A stretch of 64,000 nt of DNA from Halobacteriales archaeon YIM A00013 (GTDB lineage: Archaea > Halobacteriota > Halobacteria > Halobacteriales > Haloarculaceae), in contig JAKCFM010000002.1 of NCBI GenBank assembly GCA_025041195.1, positions 372,001 through 436,000 of the forward strand. Reading direction: 5' to 3'. Made by a program: the position numbers and the translations under genes. This document shows positions 16,872 to 25,819 of this stretch, piece after piece (the first letter of the stretch is position 1; every line of letters begins with the position of its first letter). Below the pieces are notes generated by a model. It made no database searches, was not told the origin of the DNA, and saw only the letters and a list, made by a program, of their open reading frames with translations.

Positions 16872-18509
16872 ATGTCTCGTTCAGATGACACCAGTATCGA
16901 GTTTCAGAACGCAACCGTTTGTGATGGAACTGGCAGCCCGCGGTTTTCGGCGACCGTAACGGTCGCAGATGGGATCATTCAGCGGATTGGAGCCGACACA
17001 GGCAACGGAGACCGAGTCATCGACCTGGATGGTCGGGTTCTCGCGCCTGGATTCATCGACATGCACGCCCATTCGGATCTCAGATTGTTCGAGCATCCGG
17101 AGGCAACCGAGAAGCTCACCCAGGGAATCACCACCGAGGTGCTGGGACAGGACGGCGTAAGCGTTGCGCCAGCGCCAGCCCCACTCCGTTCGGAGTGGGC
17201 AGAGCGGGTGCAGTCACTCGATGGAACGCTCGATACGGAGTGGTCCTGGACAACTATCGAAGCGTATCTCGATCGGCTCGAAGCAGCGACACCAGCGGTG
17301 AACGTGGCCTACTACGCTCCACACGGCAATCTTCGCTCACACGTGGCTGGATTCGAAGATCGGCCGCTAGACGATGCCGAACTCTCAGAGGTTGAGTCGC
17401 TGGTAAACGTCGCACTGGACGAGGGGGCGTTCGGGCTCTCAACAGGGATGATCTATCCGCCATCGTCGTACGGTCGTGACGACGAGCTTGCGGCACTCGG
17501 CAGGGTGCTCGCAGACCGCGACTCGTTTATGATATCACACGTCTGGAACGAAACTGATCGAGTGGTCGAGTCGATTGATCGGTATCTCTCGCTCTGTGAC
17601 CGAGCGGGCTGTCACGCGCATATCTCTCATCTCAAAGTGGGCGGCCAGCAGAACTGGGGGGCGGCTACGAAAATCATCGAGCTGATCGATACCGCCGTCG
17701 AGAACGGCCAGCGCGTCACGTTCGATCAGTACCCCTACACCGCCGGCTCAACGACACTCACCGCGGTGTTGCCGCCGTGGGCACGACAGGGTGAAACGCC
17801 CGAAATTCTCGAACGGCTCCAATCGTCGACAACGCGAGCTCGAATCGCCGAATCGATCAACGGCGACGGTGACTGGGAGAATCTTGCGCGCGCTGCCGGG
17901 AGTTGGGAGAACATACTGATCACCGATACAAAGAGCGGCCAGTTCCAGGGGACCACCATCGAAGCGATGGCCACAACAATGGATCGTGAGCCAGTAGACG
18001 CGCTCTGTGAACTGCTCCTCCAGGAGGAGCTTGACGTAACGATGGCCGATTTCATCATGGATGAGGGTGACATCGAGCAGTTCATCCAGGATATGCGCGG
18101 AACGTTCTGCACGGATGGAATTTTTGGTGGCAATCCACATCCGCGTGCGATCGGAACGGTTGGGCGACTCATAGATCGCTACGTCACCGAACGAGAAACG
18201 CTCTCGCTCGAAGCGTTCGTCGCCAAAGCGGCCGGCACGCCAGCAGACATTCTTGGGCTCCAGGACCGGGGCTTCGTCCGCGAGGGCTACGTTGCTGATC
18301 TCGTCGTGTTCGATCCGGACGCCGTCCAGACGAGTGCAACGTTCGAGAAACCACGGCAGCTGACGGAGGGATTCGACTATGTCGTGGTTGGTGGCACAGT
18401 TGTTCTCGAAGACGAAACACCGACTGGCGAACGGACCGGCACCGTGTTGCGCTCACCGACGGAGTGGGATGGACGCAGCCGTCCGACCCTCCATCGAACG
18501 AACGGCTAG
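16872..18509 (+). CDS. N-acyl-D-amino-acid deacylase family amidohydrolase
   Basis: A 545-aa amidohydrolase of the D-aminoacylase/dihydroorotase-like group. DMHAHSD (near residue 64) carries the first metal ligands, followed by TQGITTEVLGQDGVS. HISHLKVGG is near residue 250, and FGGNPHPRAIGTVGR in the C-terminal part is typical of the family. The enzymes hydrolyse N-acyl, or occasionally N-carbamoyl, D-amino acids. ATG 16872 is preceded by AGAGCCACC but shows no strong ribosome site. In a purine island it could open or deacylate a ring-cleavage product; that is inference. Confidence 0.85.
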   Translation: MSRSDDTSIEFQNATVCDGTGSPRFSATVTVADGIIQRIGADTGNGDRVIDLDGRVLAPGFIDMHAHSDLRLFEHPEATEKLTQGITTEVLGQDGVSVAPAPAPLRSEWAERVQSLDGTLDTEWSWTTIEAYLDRLEAATPAVNVAYYAPHGNLRSHVAGFEDRPLDDAELSEVESLVNVALDEGAFGLSTGMIYPPSSYGRDDELAALGRVLADRDSFMISHVWNETDRVVESIDRYLSLCDRAGCHAHISHLKVGGQQNWGAATKIIELIDTAVENGQRVTFDQYPYTAGSTTLTAVLPPWARQGETPEILERLQSSTTRARIAESINGDGDWENLARAAGSWENILITDTKSGQFQGTTIEAMATTMDREPVDALCELLLQEELDVTMADFIMDEGDIEQFIQDMRGTFCTDGIFGGNPHPRAIGTVGRLIDRYVTERETLSLEAFVAKAAGTPADILGLQDRGFVREGYVADLVVFDPDAVQTSATFEKPRQLTEGFDYVVVGGTVVLEDETPTGERTGTVLRSPTEWDGRSRPTLHRTNG

Positions 18510-18623
18510 CGTCTGCGTCCGAAACAGACGACACCTGTCAGCCACAGCGGCCACAGATTCAGTGTGTGAACTATCATTTCCCAAACTGTTAAGTCCGTTT
18601 TCAAAAAACCGTGCGTTCGACTC

Positions 18624-19655
18624 ATGGCAGAACAGGTCTTCGACCGCGGTGACCGCATTGGAATCTATCTGCAAGACAAACGATCGCTGCAAGCGAACCT
18701 TGAACTGGTTCAGTACGCAGAATCCCAGGGGATCGACGAGATATGGCAGGCTGAATCCCGGCTTGCGCGCGATGGGATCAGTCCGCTCGGCGCGTACGGA
18801 GCAGTCACCGAGGAGATCAGACTCGGCACTGGTGTGATCAACAACTGGACGCGCAACACGGCGCTCATCGCCCAGTCGATGAGCACGCTCGAAGAGCTCG
18901 CCGGCCCTGACAGGATCCTCTGTGGGATCGGTGCCTGGTGGGATCCGCTGGCAGAGAAGGTCGGCATCGACCGCAGCGGCGCGCTACGGGCAATGCGCGA
19001 GTGTGTGGAGGTGACTCAGCGCCTCCTCGATATGGAGAACGTCACCTACGACGGTGAGTACGTCCAACTGCGTGACGTCGAGCTCGATATTGTCCACGGA
19101 GACGACGGCCCCCGGACGGTGCCGGTGTACGTGGGTGGGACTGGATTCTCGATGCTCACGCTCACGGGACATTTCGCCGATGGTGCGTTGCTCAACTATC
19201 TCGTCAGTCCGGAGTACAACCAAAAAGCGCTCGACGCGCTCGAAAAGGGCGCAAAACGAGGCGGACGAACGCTTGAGGATATCGATCGGCCACAGCTCGT
19301 GGTCTGTTCGATGGACCACGACGCAGACATTGCGCTCGACAACGCGCGCGAGTTGATCACGCAGTATCTCGGCCAACAGCCCCACATCATGAAAGCAAGC
19401 GGCGTGAGCCAGGAGCTGATCGATTCGGTTGGGGAGGCAATTGGTGGTTGGCCGGCCGATACGGCCGACATCGAGACCGGCATGGAGCTCATTCCCGACG
19501 AGGTGGTTCATAAGCTCACTGCGAGTGGCACGCCAGAGCAGTGTCGGAAAAAAGTTCGCGAGTACGCCGACAGCGGCTGTGATTGCCCGATACTCTACCC
19601 ACTCGGCGACGATCGCCAGCTCATGATCGACGAGTTCGCAGACGGCTATCTGTGA
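18624..19655 (+). CDS. LLM-class F420-dependent oxidoreductase (Mer-like)
   Basis: A 343-aa luciferase-like oxidoreductase. FDRGDRIGIYLQDKR opens the barrel, QYAESQGIDEIWQAES is the second segment, LGTGVINNWTRN follows, and VPVYVGGTGFSMLTLTGHFADG is characteristic of F420-dependent LLM enzymes such as methylenetetrahydromethanopterin reductase homologues. Such enzymes use F420 instead of FMN for hydride transfer. Its location between amidohydrolases and near npdG suggests a redox step of heterocycle breakdown in this island. The start has TTAAGTCCG about 30 nt upstream. Confidence 0.85.
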   Translation: MAEQVFDRGDRIGIYLQDKRSLQANLELVQYAESQGIDEIWQAESRLARDGISPLGAYGAVTEEIRLGTGVINNWTRNTALIAQSMSTLEELAGPDRILCGIGAWWDPLAEKVGIDRSGALRAMRECVEVTQRLLDMENVTYDGEYVQLRDVELDIVHGDDGPRTVPVYVGGTGFSMLTLTGHFADGALLNYLVSPEYNQKALDALEKGAKRGGRTLEDIDRPQLVVCSMDHDADIALDNARELITQYLGQQPHIMKASGVSQELIDSVGEAIGGWPADTADIETGMELIPDEVVHKLTASGTPEQCRKKVREYADSGCDCPILYPLGDDRQLMIDEFADGYL

Positions 19656-19656
19656 G

Positions 19657-20898
19657 TTAGGATTCGTCGCCGTAGCGCTTCTCGACGTCCTCGATCGACG
19701 GTGAAATCCGTTCGACACTCCCCGCCGCCTGCTGTGCGCTTTCTGCGTCTTTCAATCCAAAGCCGGTGGTGACGACCACGACGGTTTCGTCGGCGTCGAT
19801 GATCCCTTGTTCGCGAGCAGTGCGGACGCCAGCCACCGGCGCAGCGCCAGCGGGTTCGGCATAGACGCCCTCCGTCCGACCGAGCAACGCCTCGGCGTCG
19901 AGAATTGCCGCATCAGAGACGAGAACCGACGCACCCCCGCTCTGTTCGAGCGCTCGACACGCCTTGAGGGTGTTCCGAGGACGACCCACCGCAATGGAGT
20001 CAGCCAGGGTTTCTGCCACATCGTCGACAGTATCGTGGTCGTAGAACGTGTCGTGAATCGCTGCCGCCCCTTTTGCCTGGACGCCGAGCATTTTCGGCGT
20101 CGTTTCGATGAAATCCAGCTCGTAAAACTCTCGCAACCCCTTCCACGCCCCAGCGATCGTACAGCCATCTCCCATCGAGAAGACGACCCAGTCGGGAACC
20201 GCCCCACGAGCGACCGCCTGATCCGCGAGCTCGTGTCCAACGGTCCGTTTGCCCTCGATCTGGAACGGGTTGATCGCCGCATTCCGGTTGTACCAGCCGT
20301 ACTGGTCAGTCACCGCGACGCTCAGATCATACGCCTCGTCGTAGCTGCCGTCCACCGCGAGGACGTCTGCGTCGTAGACGAGGGGCTGGGCAAGCTTTCC
20401 AGCCGGCGCATCACCAGGGACGAAAATGCGACAGTCGAGGCCGCCACGGGCTGCGTATCCGGAGAGTGACGCGGCCGCGTTTCCTGTTGAGGCGCAGGTG
20501 ATGATCTCTCGACCGGCGTGTTTTGCTTTCGTCACTGCAATCGAGCTCGCACGGTCTTTGAAACAGCCGGTTGGATTGCGCCCGTCATCTTTTATCAACG
20601 TTCGGACGCCGAGCGCATCACTCAATCTGGGGGCGTCAAACAGCTCCGTTCCACCCTCGTTCAGCGTGACGATCTCTGCCGTTTCATCGACCGGCAAAAA
20701 CGCCTCGTATTTCCACTGGTTCGGAATCGGCCCACCCACAGACGCCTCGAATCGGTCGTGAATGACGTCGTAATCGTAAACGACCTCCAGAATCCCCGCC
20801 ACGCCGTCGTGTTCGTCACAGGTGTACACCACCTGTTCGGGATCGAACTGTTTACCACACAGCGTACAGGCTACCGTTTTGACATGCTTCATACCCAT
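19657..20898 (-). CDS. Threonine synthase-like PLP enzyme with N-terminal zinc ribbon
   Basis: A fold-type II PLP enzyme of about 413 aa. The N-terminal CTLCG...YTC pair suggests a partial zinc ribbon, as in archaeal threonine synthases. GCFKDRAS contains the PLP lysine, followed by ITCASTGNAAASLSGYAARGG. The conventional call is threonine synthase. However, an island of this type in E. coli carries the related fold-II enzyme diaminopropionate ammonia-lyase (YgeX), so a beta/gamma-elimination on a purine-derived amino acid is possible. ATG 20898 (MGMKH) or 20892 are equally good starts. The stop is 1 nt from the convergent LLM gene. Confidence 0.75.
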   Translation of the reverse strand: MGMKHVKTVACTLCGKQFDPEQVVYTCDEHDGVAGILEVVYDYDVIHDRFEASVGGPIPNQWKYEAFLPVDETAEIVTLNEGGTELFDAPRLSDALGVRTLIKDDGRNPTGCFKDRASSIAVTKAKHAGREIITCASTGNAAASLSGYAARGGLDCRIFVPGDAPAGKLAQPLVYDADVLAVDGSYDEAYDLSVAVTDQYGWYNRNAAINPFQIEGKRTVGHELADQAVARGAVPDWVVFSMGDGCTIAGAWKGLREFYELDFIETTPKMLGVQAKGAAAIHDTFYDHDTVDDVAETLADSIAVGRPRNTLKACRALEQSGGASVLVSDAAILDAEALLGRTEGVYAEPAGAAPVAGVRTAREQGIIDADETVVVVTTGFGLKDAESAQQAAGSVERISPSIEDVEKRYGDES

Positions 20899-21170
20899 AC
20901 ACCCACCCAAAGAAAGACGATTACTTAACTATCCCGACGAGTGTCAGTTGTGGGAGTGAGGTGGATGCAGCGTGTACGGGTCGGCTACGGGCTGTTAACG
21001 GACACGCCCCCGGGCTCGCCGTGGCGACAGCAACTGCCCAGCTGGCACATCGACAACCTGTCGTGTGAGCCGTAGCTATTTACGAAACTGATTTGATTAC
21101 TCCACCGCTGGGTTAGACCAACGCACTGTGACTGCTGTCACTCGTGTCGGGAGTCCCCAGCAGGCCAACA

Positions 21171-22871
21171 ATGTATGGAAGACGATTAGCAACGGTCGAG
21201 CGGATTATCGCACTGGTCAGTCCGAACAGCGACGACGCCCAATCCGTGGTACAGGCGTGGGCATCCGAGAACGATCTCCCCGTCGAGATGGTGCCGGTCG
21301 GTGACACAATCGATTCTGTGTATGAACCGGACGGCGAAACGCTCGGTGTGACGCTCGGAGGCGATGGAACGTATCTCGAAGGCGTTAGACAGTTCAGCCC
21401 GTATGGGATTCCGATACTGGGCGTAAACGCCGGTTCGCTCGCGTTTCTGGCAGGGGTGTCACCAGACGATCTACCAGCAGCATTGACAGAAACGGTGACG
21501 GGGGCAGCGACGATCGATCGACGCCAGCAGCTCCACGTTCGTGCGCCCGGAGTTGATTGTACAGGGATTAACGACGTGATGATCGAGCACGAGCCCCCCG
21601 AGAACCCTGTCGATCGGAAGATCAGCAGGCTCCAGGTGTTCATCGACGAGGAGTATATCGGCGAGTACGAGGGGAGCGGCGTCGCGGTGTCAACGCCCAC
21701 TGGTTCGACCGGCGTGTCGCTCTCTGCTGGTGGGCCGGTCCATCTCCCGATGAACAACGACACACTCCAACTTTTGGGGTTGCACACGCACTCAATGGGA
21801 GTTCGACCGGTCGTGTTCGACAGCGATTCGACGGTCGAAATCGTCGCCACAGGCGGTGGCTCATTGCTCGTCGATGGGGGTAGAGCGCACACAACGCTCG
21901 ATGACAACGCGGTAATTCGGATATCGGGTGCGGACACGCAGGCGTTCGTGGTCTCAACGAGTTACGACGACGATTTTTTCACTTCAATTGCCGAAAAACT
22001 CGGTTGGGCACCACGAACCGACCGTCACGACAGTGGCCCAGAAGCGCTCCTCACGGACCGCCCCACGCAGTCGTCTGATCTGCGCTCTCGGGCCAGACGC
22101 GTCGCGTCCGAGGCCGCTCGGGCAGCCGGCGAAACCTTGCGCGAAACCCATGGCACGATCGAAGACGTCACCATCAAATCCGATACATCCGACATCGTGA
22201 CGGCAGCTGACTACCGATCGAACGATATCATCACGACGGTCCTCAAAGAGGAGTTTCCCGAGTTTGGGATACGCTCCGAAGAGAGCGATCCCGTGGCTGG
22301 CAGTTCGAAGTTCACGTGGCTGATCGATCCGCTGGACGGAACCGGAAACTACGCCCACCACAATCCGAACTACTCGATCTCGATTGCGCTGCTCGAAGAC
22401 GAGACGCCCGTGATGGGTGTCGTTTACGCGCCCGAAACCGATGAGCTGTTCAGCGCGATCGAGGGAGCCGGTGCGACGGTGAACGGGACGCCACTCTCGA
22501 CGACCGACCGATCGTCGCTTGCGGAGTGCATGTTGCTCTCGGGTTACGATCCGAACGGCGAGTTCATCGCACACTGCTATGAATCGACGCGAGGTGTTCG
22601 GAGCCTTGGCTCCTCAGCGCTGAATCTCTGTTATCTGGCGCGTGGCAGCGCAGACGCCGTCTGGGAGTACGACACGTATCCCTGGGACGTAGCTGCCGGC
22701 GTCGTTATCGCCCGCGAGGCCGGCGCAACGGTCACCACTGCGGACGGAGCGCGCTACTCGCTCGGGCAGGAACCCGCCGAGCGCAACGAACTGCTCGGAT
22801 CGAACGGCCCGATCCATCAGGCGCTCGTCGCGCATCTCGAAGCCAAACAGTCGCTACAGCTCGCAGATTGA
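21171..22871 (+). CDS. NAD kinase - inositol monophosphatase family fusion
   Basis: A 566-aa fusion. Residues 1 to about 270 form an NAD kinase: GVTLGGDGTYLEG, GVNAGSLAFLA, GINDVMIEH and STPTGSTGVSLSAGGP. Residues from about 300 on form an IMPase/FBPase/NADP-phosphatase domain: IRSEESDP and LIDPLDGTGNYAHHNPNYS (metal-binding Asp residues), and WDVAAGVVIAREAGA. It likely sets the NAD/NADP balance. Methanococcal NADK-NADP phosphatase fusions have the phosphatase first; here the kinase is first. ATG 21171 gives the shorter, conserved start. The gene is isolated, with about 270 nt of upstream non-coding sequence. Confidence 0.9.
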   Translation: MYGRRLATVERIIALVSPNSDDAQSVVQAWASENDLPVEMVPVGDTIDSVYEPDGETLGVTLGGDGTYLEGVRQFSPYGIPILGVNAGSLAFLAGVSPDDLPAALTETVTGAATIDRRQQLHVRAPGVDCTGINDVMIEHEPPENPVDRKISRLQVFIDEEYIGEYEGSGVAVSTPTGSTGVSLSAGGPVHLPMNNDTLQLLGLHTHSMGVRPVVFDSDSTVEIVATGGGSLLVDGGRAHTTLDDNAVIRISGADTQAFVVSTSYDDDFFTSIAEKLGWAPRTDRHDSGPEALLTDRPTQSSDLRSRARRVASEAARAAGETLRETHGTIEDVTIKSDTSDIVTAADYRSNDIITTVLKEEFPEFGIRSEESDPVAGSSKFTWLIDPLDGTGNYAHHNPNYSISIALLEDETPVMGVVYAPETDELFSAIEGAGATVNGTPLSTTDRSSLAECMLLSGYDPNGEFIAHCYESTRGVRSLGSSALNLCYLARGSADAVWEYDTYPWDVAAGVVIAREAGATVTTADGARYSLGQEPAERNELLGSNGPIHQALVAHLEAKQSLQLAD

Positions 22872-22889
22872 ACGGGGTGGTCACGACGG

Positions 22890-24218
22890 CTATCTCGGGA
22901 GAAACTGTCCACGTCCCGGATCGGAGTGGACCGTGTGATCGGTTGCGACGATCTCGCCGCCGGCGATAACAGTCGCCACGCGAGCGGTCCACTCTCGGCC
23001 CGAAAACGGCGTCCAGTCGCCAACAAACGCGTACTGCTCCGGGGCAACGGTGTGTGTCGTTCGATCGATGAGAACGAGATCCGCGTCCGTGCCGACTCGG
23101 AGCGATCCTTTCCGTGGATAGAGTCCGGCCCTCCGCGCTGGATTCGCACAGACAAGTTCACACGCTCGTTCCCAACTAATTCGACCGTCGTGGACGCCCT
23201 CGCTGATGAGCCATTCGAGGAGCGTTTCGACGCCTGGCAGCCCAGCCGGTGGTTCCCAGATGTCGTCCCAGCCGGACTGTCGATCGGCTCGATACGACGG
23301 GAAATGGTCAGTGGCAATGCAATCGATCGACCCATCCTGAACGAACTCCCAGAGTCGATCGCGTTCATCACTCGTGCGCAGTGGCGGATTTACCTTACAG
23401 TATGGGCCCTTCGCCGCGAGTGCATCCCGGGTGAACGCCAGATACTGGGGGCAGGTTTCGAGCGTCACCGGCGCGTCGTTTCGTTCAGCTATCCGGTTGC
23501 CTAGCGCAACTCCCTTCGCGCTCGAAATGTGCACAATGTGAACTGGGCAGTCAGTGTACGACGCAAGTCGACCAACGCGTTCGATGGCAGCAAGTTCGGC
23601 CTCGACCGGCCTCGAATCAGGATACACTACGGGATCCGAGCCGGAAACTGAATCCCGCGCGTGATCGAGAATCGGCTGATATTCGCAGTGTACGCGCACG
23701 GTCGTGCCGTTTTCGGCAACGTTCGTGAACAGCTCCAGCAGCGTTTCCTCGGATGCCCGATACGGATCGGCGGTGAACGCTTTGAGCTCAGGAACGCCGA
23801 TCGACTGGAGGCCTGCCACGTCAACGGCTGAGTCCTGGACGTTTCCGGCCACCAGTCCGAAATCGACATGCGCGCGTGCGCTACAACGTCGAATTTTTCG
23901 GTGGACTGCGGCTGGCGTTGTAATCGGAGTCTGTGTGGGGAGCTCGACGACGGTCGTGACACCACCGGCGATGGCGGCTGCGGTCTCGCTCTGGAAGTCG
24001 ATTCCCGGTGGGAAGACCGCAGGATCGTGCATGTGCGTGTGGAGATCCACCGCCCCGGGGAGTGCGACCATCCCTGACGCGTCGATCGTCCGGCGAGCTG
24101 GTGTGTCAGCTATGGTGTCTCCAACCGATTCGATCGTTCCATCGGCAATTGCAATAGAACCACGGGTGATGTGAGTCGGCGAAACGATGCGTGCATTCTC
24201 GATGAGCAGGTCGATCAT
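22890..24218 (-). CDS. Allantoinase/dihydropyrimidinase-like cyclic amidohydrolase (HyuA-like)
   Basis: A 442-aa dihydroorotase-superfamily enzyme. H60-T-H62 with D65 follows VALPGAVD. ELKAFTADPYRAS probably contains the carboxylated lysine near residue 150. VHIVHISSAKG holds a metal His, and IATDHFPSY the catalytic Asp. It hydrolyses cyclic amides such as allantoin, hydantoins or dihydropyrimidines. It corresponds to HyuA in the E. coli xdhD-ssnA island. ATG 24218 begins the first strand; the longer frame adds unconserved residues. It is convergent with the NAD kinase fusion and divergent from the SsnA-like gene. Confidence 0.85.
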   Translation of the reverse strand: MIDLLIENARIVSPTHITRGSIAIADGTIESVGDTIADTPARRTIDASGMVALPGAVDLHTHMHDPAVFPPGIDFQSETAAAIAGGVTTVVELPTQTPITTPAAVHRKIRRCSARAHVDFGLVAGNVQDSAVDVAGLQSIGVPELKAFTADPYRASEETLLELFTNVAENGTTVRVHCEYQPILDHARDSVSGSDPVVYPDSRPVEAELAAIERVGRLASYTDCPVHIVHISSAKGVALGNRIAERNDAPVTLETCPQYLAFTRDALAAKGPYCKVNPPLRTSDERDRLWEFVQDGSIDCIATDHFPSYRADRQSGWDDIWEPPAGLPGVETLLEWLISEGVHDGRISWERACELVCANPARRAGLYPRKGSLRVGTDADLVLIDRTTHTVAPEQYAFVGDWTPFSGREWTARVATVIAGGEIVATDHTVHSDPGRGQFLPR

Positions 24219-24351
24219 CGGTGCTTGTGGCCACGCCAGCACCAAAACTGACCGGCCGCACAGCCACACACCGACTGTGCCACCAGCTCGTGCGCACCAC
24301 TCGAATGTGTCCGTCTCAACAGTTTAGTGCGTACCCAGTAATTCCGATGCT

Positions 24352-25650
24352 GTGATACTGAACGCAGGCACACTCGTGACGATGGACGACGACCGCACGG
24401 TCCGAGAGGAAGTCCATATCATCACCGAGGACGGTGCGATCGTTGATATCGAGGACGGGTTCGTGACAGGGGCCGACGTGATTGACGCGAGCGAATCGGT
24501 CGTGATTCCGGGACTCGTTGATTGTCACACACACCAGTATGCGCTCGGGCTACGGGGGGCGCCAATCGAGGCGAGTCCACGAAGCTTCTATGAGGCACTC
24601 ACCGACATCTGGTGGGAAGTCGATGTGGCGTTCACCGAACGTGACGCAGAGCTCACCGCGCTCGGATCCTGTATCGAGATGCTCGAAAGCGGTGTCACCA
24701 CGTTCTGTGACAACTTTTCGGGGCCAAACACGATTGATGGGGGGCTCTCTGGGGTCGCAGCCGGCGTCGGTGCAACACCAATCAGGGGAACGATCTCGTT
24801 CGAGGCAACGGCACGCGACACCGTCGAAGATGGAATGGCAGGCGTTGGCGAAAATCGACGATTCATCCGGGAAGAAGAAGGCCAGTACGAGCACGTGACG
24901 GGCCATTACTGTCTGCACACCCTGTTTACGAACACGCCCGCGATCATTGACGAGTGTGTGTCGAGCGCGCTCGAAGATGATCGACCCATCCAGCTCCACC
25001 TCTCGGAAGGGCTCGTTGATGTGCACGATGCGATCGGCGAGTATGGCTGTCGTCCAGTGGAGGCACTGGCCGAACTGGGCCTGTTTGATGCTCGTGTCAT
25101 CGGTGCGCACTGCGTCCACGTTACCCCCGAGGAACTGGACGTGCTCGCGGAGAACGACGTTGGCATTGCGCACAATCCCTACTCGAACACCAACAATGCG
25201 GTCGGTATTGCCGATGTTGAATCGATGCGTGAGCGCGATATGACGATCGGACTCGGAACGGACGGCTGGGACCCAGATCTCTTCGAGACGATGCGGACGG
25301 CCGCCGGGATTCACCGATTGAAGGACAACGATCCAAGCGGCTTCGATCCAGCACTCGCGCTCGAATGGGCCACCATTGGAAGCGCAGCCGTTCTCGGAAT
25401 GGACGATATCATTGGCTCGATCGAACCCGGTAAGCGGGCCGATTTCGTCACCCTCGATCTCGGACCAACACCGGTTCGGCCCGACTCTGCGCCCGGATAC
25501 GTCGTCAGTGCTGGGAGCACAGCCGTTGTCGAACGAACGATTCGGGAGGGACAGGTGGTGTATGACGAGAGCGATGGCGTTCGAGGCGTTACACCCGCGG
25601 ACAACAACCGAATTACTGCGGGCACCAGGGATCTCTGGGAACGATTGTAG
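24352..25650 (+). CDS. ssnA: SsnA-like amidohydrolase
   Basis: A 432-aa metal-dependent hydrolase starting with GTG 24352. H59-T-H61 binds metal. LTDIWWEVDVAF, SGVTTFCDNFSGPNTIDGGL, IQLHLSEG, NPYSNTNNAVG and LGTDGWDPDLFETMR correspond segment by segment to E. coli SsnA (from memory), including the WW and the GTDG..xDMFE-type segment. SsnA is one of the genes for anaerobic purine/urate breakdown in gut bacteria. Here it closes the island at its right end. An upstream ATG at 24346 is out of frame and stops at once. Confidence 0.8.
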   Translation: MILNAGTLVTMDDDRTVREEVHIITEDGAIVDIEDGFVTGADVIDASESVVIPGLVDCHTHQYALGLRGAPIEASPRSFYEALTDIWWEVDVAFTERDAELTALGSCIEMLESGVTTFCDNFSGPNTIDGGLSGVAAGVGATPIRGTISFEATARDTVEDGMAGVGENRRFIREEEGQYEHVTGHYCLHTLFTNTPAIIDECVSSALEDDRPIQLHLSEGLVDVHDAIGEYGCRPVEALAELGLFDARVIGAHCVHVTPEELDVLAENDVGIAHNPYSNTNNAVGIADVESMRERDMTIGLGTDGWDPDLFETMRTAAGIHRLKDNDPSGFDPALALEWATIGSAAVLGMDDIIGSIEPGKRADFVTLDLGPTPVRPDSAPGYVVSAGSTAVVERTIREGQVVYDESDGVRGVTPADNNRITAGTRDLWERL

Positions 25651-25787
25651 GCCACAGCAGCACACACCGGAAACGCGAATTTGTGCGTCCTAATTAACAT
25701 CCTTAGGGTGTTAAACACAGTATATTGCATGCCAATGTCACACAGGATTGTGACTGTGCACACGGTGAGTACACACACCGTCTGAAG

Positions 25788-25795
25788 TTTTATCA
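25788..25795 (+). promoter_or_regulatory. TATA-like box of rdfA-sph operon
   Basis: TTTTATCA, centred 28 nt before ATG 25820; it supports a leaderless rdfA transcript. Confidence 0.5.
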
Positions 25796-25819
25796 TGTAT
25801 CAGCAACGACCTGACAGTC

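Noticed and set aside
24550-25665. 371-codon minus-strand frame opposite the SsnA-like gene
   Set aside because: Antisense shadow with no recognisable motif; the + strand gene has strong family motifs.
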